Of a DNA stretch of 8,848 nucleotides, positions 7,165-8,848 are shown piece by piece. Both the position numbers and the translations under genes were made by a program. Location of the stretch: assembly GCA_017621955.1 (NCBI GenBank), contig JAGASB010000260.1:1-8848 (forward strand), written 5' to 3'. Positions within the stretch are counted from its first letter, which is position 1. Every line of letters starts with the position of its first letter. Origin of the DNA: Clostridia bacterium. GTDB lineage: Bacteria; Bacillota_A; Clostridia; Christensenellales; Borkfalkiaceae. Under the pieces are notes generated by a model. That model did not search any database, had not been told where the DNA came from, and saw only the letters and a list, made by a program, of their open reading frames with translations.

Positions 7165-8646
7165 TTATTTAGATATAAACCCCATAACCGCTTCAACAGT
7201 GCTGTTTCTATCAATAACTTGATTAAATCTTACTGTTTTAGTTTTAAGCTCTCTTATCTTTTCAGGTATTGGTGCGGCTGTTTCAGACATAAGCATTTCA
7301 GCAGACTTAAACGCATCTTGCGACGCACTACCCTTGATTGCTTTTAGAACGTCTTGTGCAAATTTATAAGGACTTGCCGTTGAAACTACTACTAAACAGT
7401 TAGAGTCATCAATAGTTTTATAGTCCATAGCAACGTCGTAAGCAACTGCTGTGTGTGGGTCAAGCACATAACCGTACTCATCAAACACATCCGAAATCGT
7501 TTCTGAACATTCGCTTTCATCGGTATATCCACCGTAAAACTCTTTGTCAAGTGCATCTTTTTCTTGTTTAGAAATATTATATACTCCGTTGACTTTTAGT
7601 TCAGACATTCTTTGTTCTGTCAATGAACAGTCACGTCCTGAAAGTTCAAATATTAAACGCTCTAAATTACTTTAAATAAGTATATCCATTGAAGGCGACA
7701 TCGTCTTAAAGAATTCACGATTTTTGTCATAAGTACCACTTGCAAAAAACTCGGTTAAAACGTTATTTGAGTTTGATGCACAAACAAGTTTCCCCACAGG
7801 TAATCCCATTTTCTTAGCATAATAGCCAGCCAAAATATTACCAAAATTACCTGTTGGAACTACAAAGTCAACCTTGTCACCCATACTAATTTCACCACAA
7901 GAAACCAAATCGCAGTACGCTGAAAAATAATAAGTAATTTGTGGTGCTAATCTACCAAAGTTCATTGAGTTAGCACTTGAAAGTACAACTCCTTTATTCA
8001 ATAGTTCACTATTTACCTTTTTGCTTGTAAAAATATTTTTAACCGCAGTTTGACAATCATCAAAATTACCTTTAACTGCAACAACGTTAACGTTTTCACC
8101 CTCTTGCGTGCGCATTTGCAATTTTTGCATATCGCTTACGCCGTCACTTGGGTAAAAAACCATAATTTTAATGCCATTTGCGTCCTTAAACCCTTCAAGT
8201 GCCGCCTTACCTGTATCGCCACTTGTAGCAACAAGAATAAGAACTTCTTCCTTTATACCGCTTATATCACAGCCTTTTCTCAATAAATAAGGTAAAAGTG
8301 TAAGTGCAACGTCCTTAAATGCAAGTGTTGGCCCGTGGAAAAGTTCCATAATAAAAGTTTTATCATCTAACTTAACAATGGGCGCTGCATCGTTATCTTC
8401 AAACTTACCATAAGCACTCTTACACGCACATAATAAATCTTTATAATCGTACTCTTCAAGGTACTTATGCAAAACGAAACACGCACGTTCAGCATAATTC
8501 ATATCTATCATATCGGCTAAATCTTGCAAGCTTACACTAGGAAAATATTCAGGGACAAACAGTCCACCATCGTCAGCTAATCCTTTTGCTATTGCAGTTG
8601 CAGCACAGCTTACTTCATCTTTGCCCCTAGTACTAATAAATCTCAT
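7165..8646 (-). pseudogene. thrC: Threonine synthase with an in-frame TAA at codon 325
   Basis: Threonine synthase is a PLP enzyme converting O-phosphohomoserine to threonine. The reading frame begins RFISTRGKDEVSCAATAIAK, has the PLP lysine in HGPTLAFKD (Lys111, counting from the ATG at 8646), SGDTGKAALEGFKDANG from residue 142, and the phosphate-binding PTGNFGN at 264-270. It reaches SPSMDILI and then a TAA at 7672-7674. The next codons, in the same frame, read SNLERLIFELSGRDCSLTEQ and go on to the normal C-terminus at 7165. Family members usually read DILISSNLERL here, so the TAA replaces a serine and fits one change, TCA to TAA. Without it the protein would be 493 residues, the usual size. 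The start is the ATG at 8646, five bases after GGAG (8652-8655); a GTG at 8652 overlaps that site and is rejected. The truncated product would lack the C-terminal third. A sequencing error is possible. Confidence 0.9.
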
Positions 8647-8651
8647 AAACA

Positions 8652-8655
8652 CTCC
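8652..8655 (-). promoter_or_regulatory. thrC ribosome binding site
   Basis: GGAG lies five bases before the ATG at 8646. It shares bases with the upstream GTG at 8650-8652, so it cannot serve that GTG, which decides the start. Confidence 0.7.
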
Positions 8656-8668
8656 GTAACAATAATAA

Positions 8669-8696
8669 AAAAGTCGGAAAAAAACTTCCGACTTTT
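8669..8696. terminator. Bidirectional hairpin terminator before thrC
   Basis: AAAAGTCGGAA at 8669-8679 and TTCCGACTTTT at 8686-8696 form a perfect 11-bp stem with a six-base loop. T-rich tracts follow on both strands: TTTTTTATTATT on the minus strand and TTTTATTTTA on the plus strand. It should end transcription of the gene whose stop is at 8728-8730. It lies only 22 bp before the thrC start, so thrC needs either readthrough or a promoter placed upstream of the hairpin. Confidence 0.85.
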
Positions 8697-8726
8697 ATTT
8701 TACACCATTTTGATAGTAAAAAGCAA
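8697..8726 (-). promoter_or_regulatory. Possible sigma-A-type promoter for thrC
   Basis: On the minus strand, TTGCTT (8721-8726) is a weak -35 match and TAAAAT (8697-8702) is a good -10 match, separated by 18 bp. Transcription would begin at the foot of the hairpin, placing that hairpin at the very 5' end of the thrC mRNA. In an AT-rich gap such matches can occur by chance. Confidence 0.3.
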
Positions 8727-8727
8727 C

Positions 8728-8848
8728 TTAATCAACGTACTTTAATACAAACTCAGGTAAATCTTCTTTCGCGGCACTACAAGTTAAAACAAATTTAACG
8801 TCGTAATCTTGTTCAAGTTTATACATTGCGGTAAAAATGTTACCAAGC
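8728..8848 (-). CDS. C-terminal end of an unidentified gene
   Basis: A frame enters from the right edge (first full codon at 8847-8845) and gives 39 residues, LGNIFTAMYKLEQDYDVKFV followed by LTCSAAKEDLPEFVLKYVD, ending at TAA 8728-8730. It looks like a real soluble alpha/beta protein end, and it is followed by a strong terminator, which supports it as a gene end. I do not recognise the family from this short piece. Its neighbours do not settle it; genes of threonine metabolism would be a plausible guess next to thrC, but nothing here shows it. Confidence 0.6.
   Translation of the reverse strand, partial: LGNIFTAMYKLEQDYDVKFVLTCSAAKEDLPEFVLKYVD

Noticed and set aside
7165..7623. A separate 152-codon gene starting at TTG
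   Set aside because: It is the C-terminal part of thrC in the same frame as the first part; the sequence between the TAA and the TTG is also threonine-synthase-like.
7672..7674. TAA as a recoded sense codon
   Set aside because: TAA ends several other genes here, no recoding element is visible, and the recoding systems I know for inserting special amino acids use TGA or TAG.
8650..8652. GTG as the thrC start
   Set aside because: It overlaps the GGAG site that correctly serves the ATG at 8646, and family proteins begin close to RFISTRG.

Overview
The window reads as chromosomal DNA of a low-GC Gram-positive bacterium, most likely an uncultured Clostridia-type member of the Bacillota. The reasons are the AT-rich sequence, GGAG/AAGGA ribosome binding sites, an iron-sulfur RlmD/RlmCD-type methyltransferase, and a DUF5685 gene paired with a J-domain gene, an arrangement I know from Clostridia. 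The organism call is an inference from gene content. Every supported gene lies on the minus strand, so transcription runs from high to low coordinates.

In transcription order, the right edge holds the last 39 codons of an unidentified gene (8728-8848). It is followed by a bidirectional hairpin terminator (8669-8696). Then comes a tight housekeeping run: threonine synthase thrC (7165-8646), trpS (6128-7132), a DUF5685 gene (5262-6128), a J-domain/TPR-like gene (4681-5286), a six-helix membrane protein (4148-4681) and an rlmD-type 23S rRNA uracil methyltransferase (2733-4136). Gaps are 32 and 11 bp or the genes overlap (1, 25 and 1 bp), so this looks like one operon. thrC is interrupted by a single in-frame TAA at codon 325, and the homology continues in the same frame on the other side.

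The left 2.7 kb is decaying accessory DNA of the Rhs (YD-repeat polymorphic toxin) type. First comes a core-less Rhs C-terminal tip (1901-2676) broken by a one-base frameshift near 2283. It is followed, with a ribosome binding site inside its last codons, by a small membrane protein that is a candidate immunity protein (1508-1897). A strong 15-bp hairpin (1444-1479) closes this pair. Then comes a 466-codon Rhs core fragment with no start codon (1-1398). Its reading frame leaves the Rhs consensus in the middle of the signature motif and continues into unrelated sequence off the left edge. The layout resembles the displaced (orphan) tip arrays known downstream of rhs genes, but no full-length rhs gene is visible.

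The items most worth a second look are the nonsense codon in thrC, the double-ended Rhs hybrid fragment, the frameshifted toxin tip beside an intact membrane protein, and the conserved-looking but uncharacterised pair of a DUF5685 protein and a J-like protein that lacks the HPD motif.
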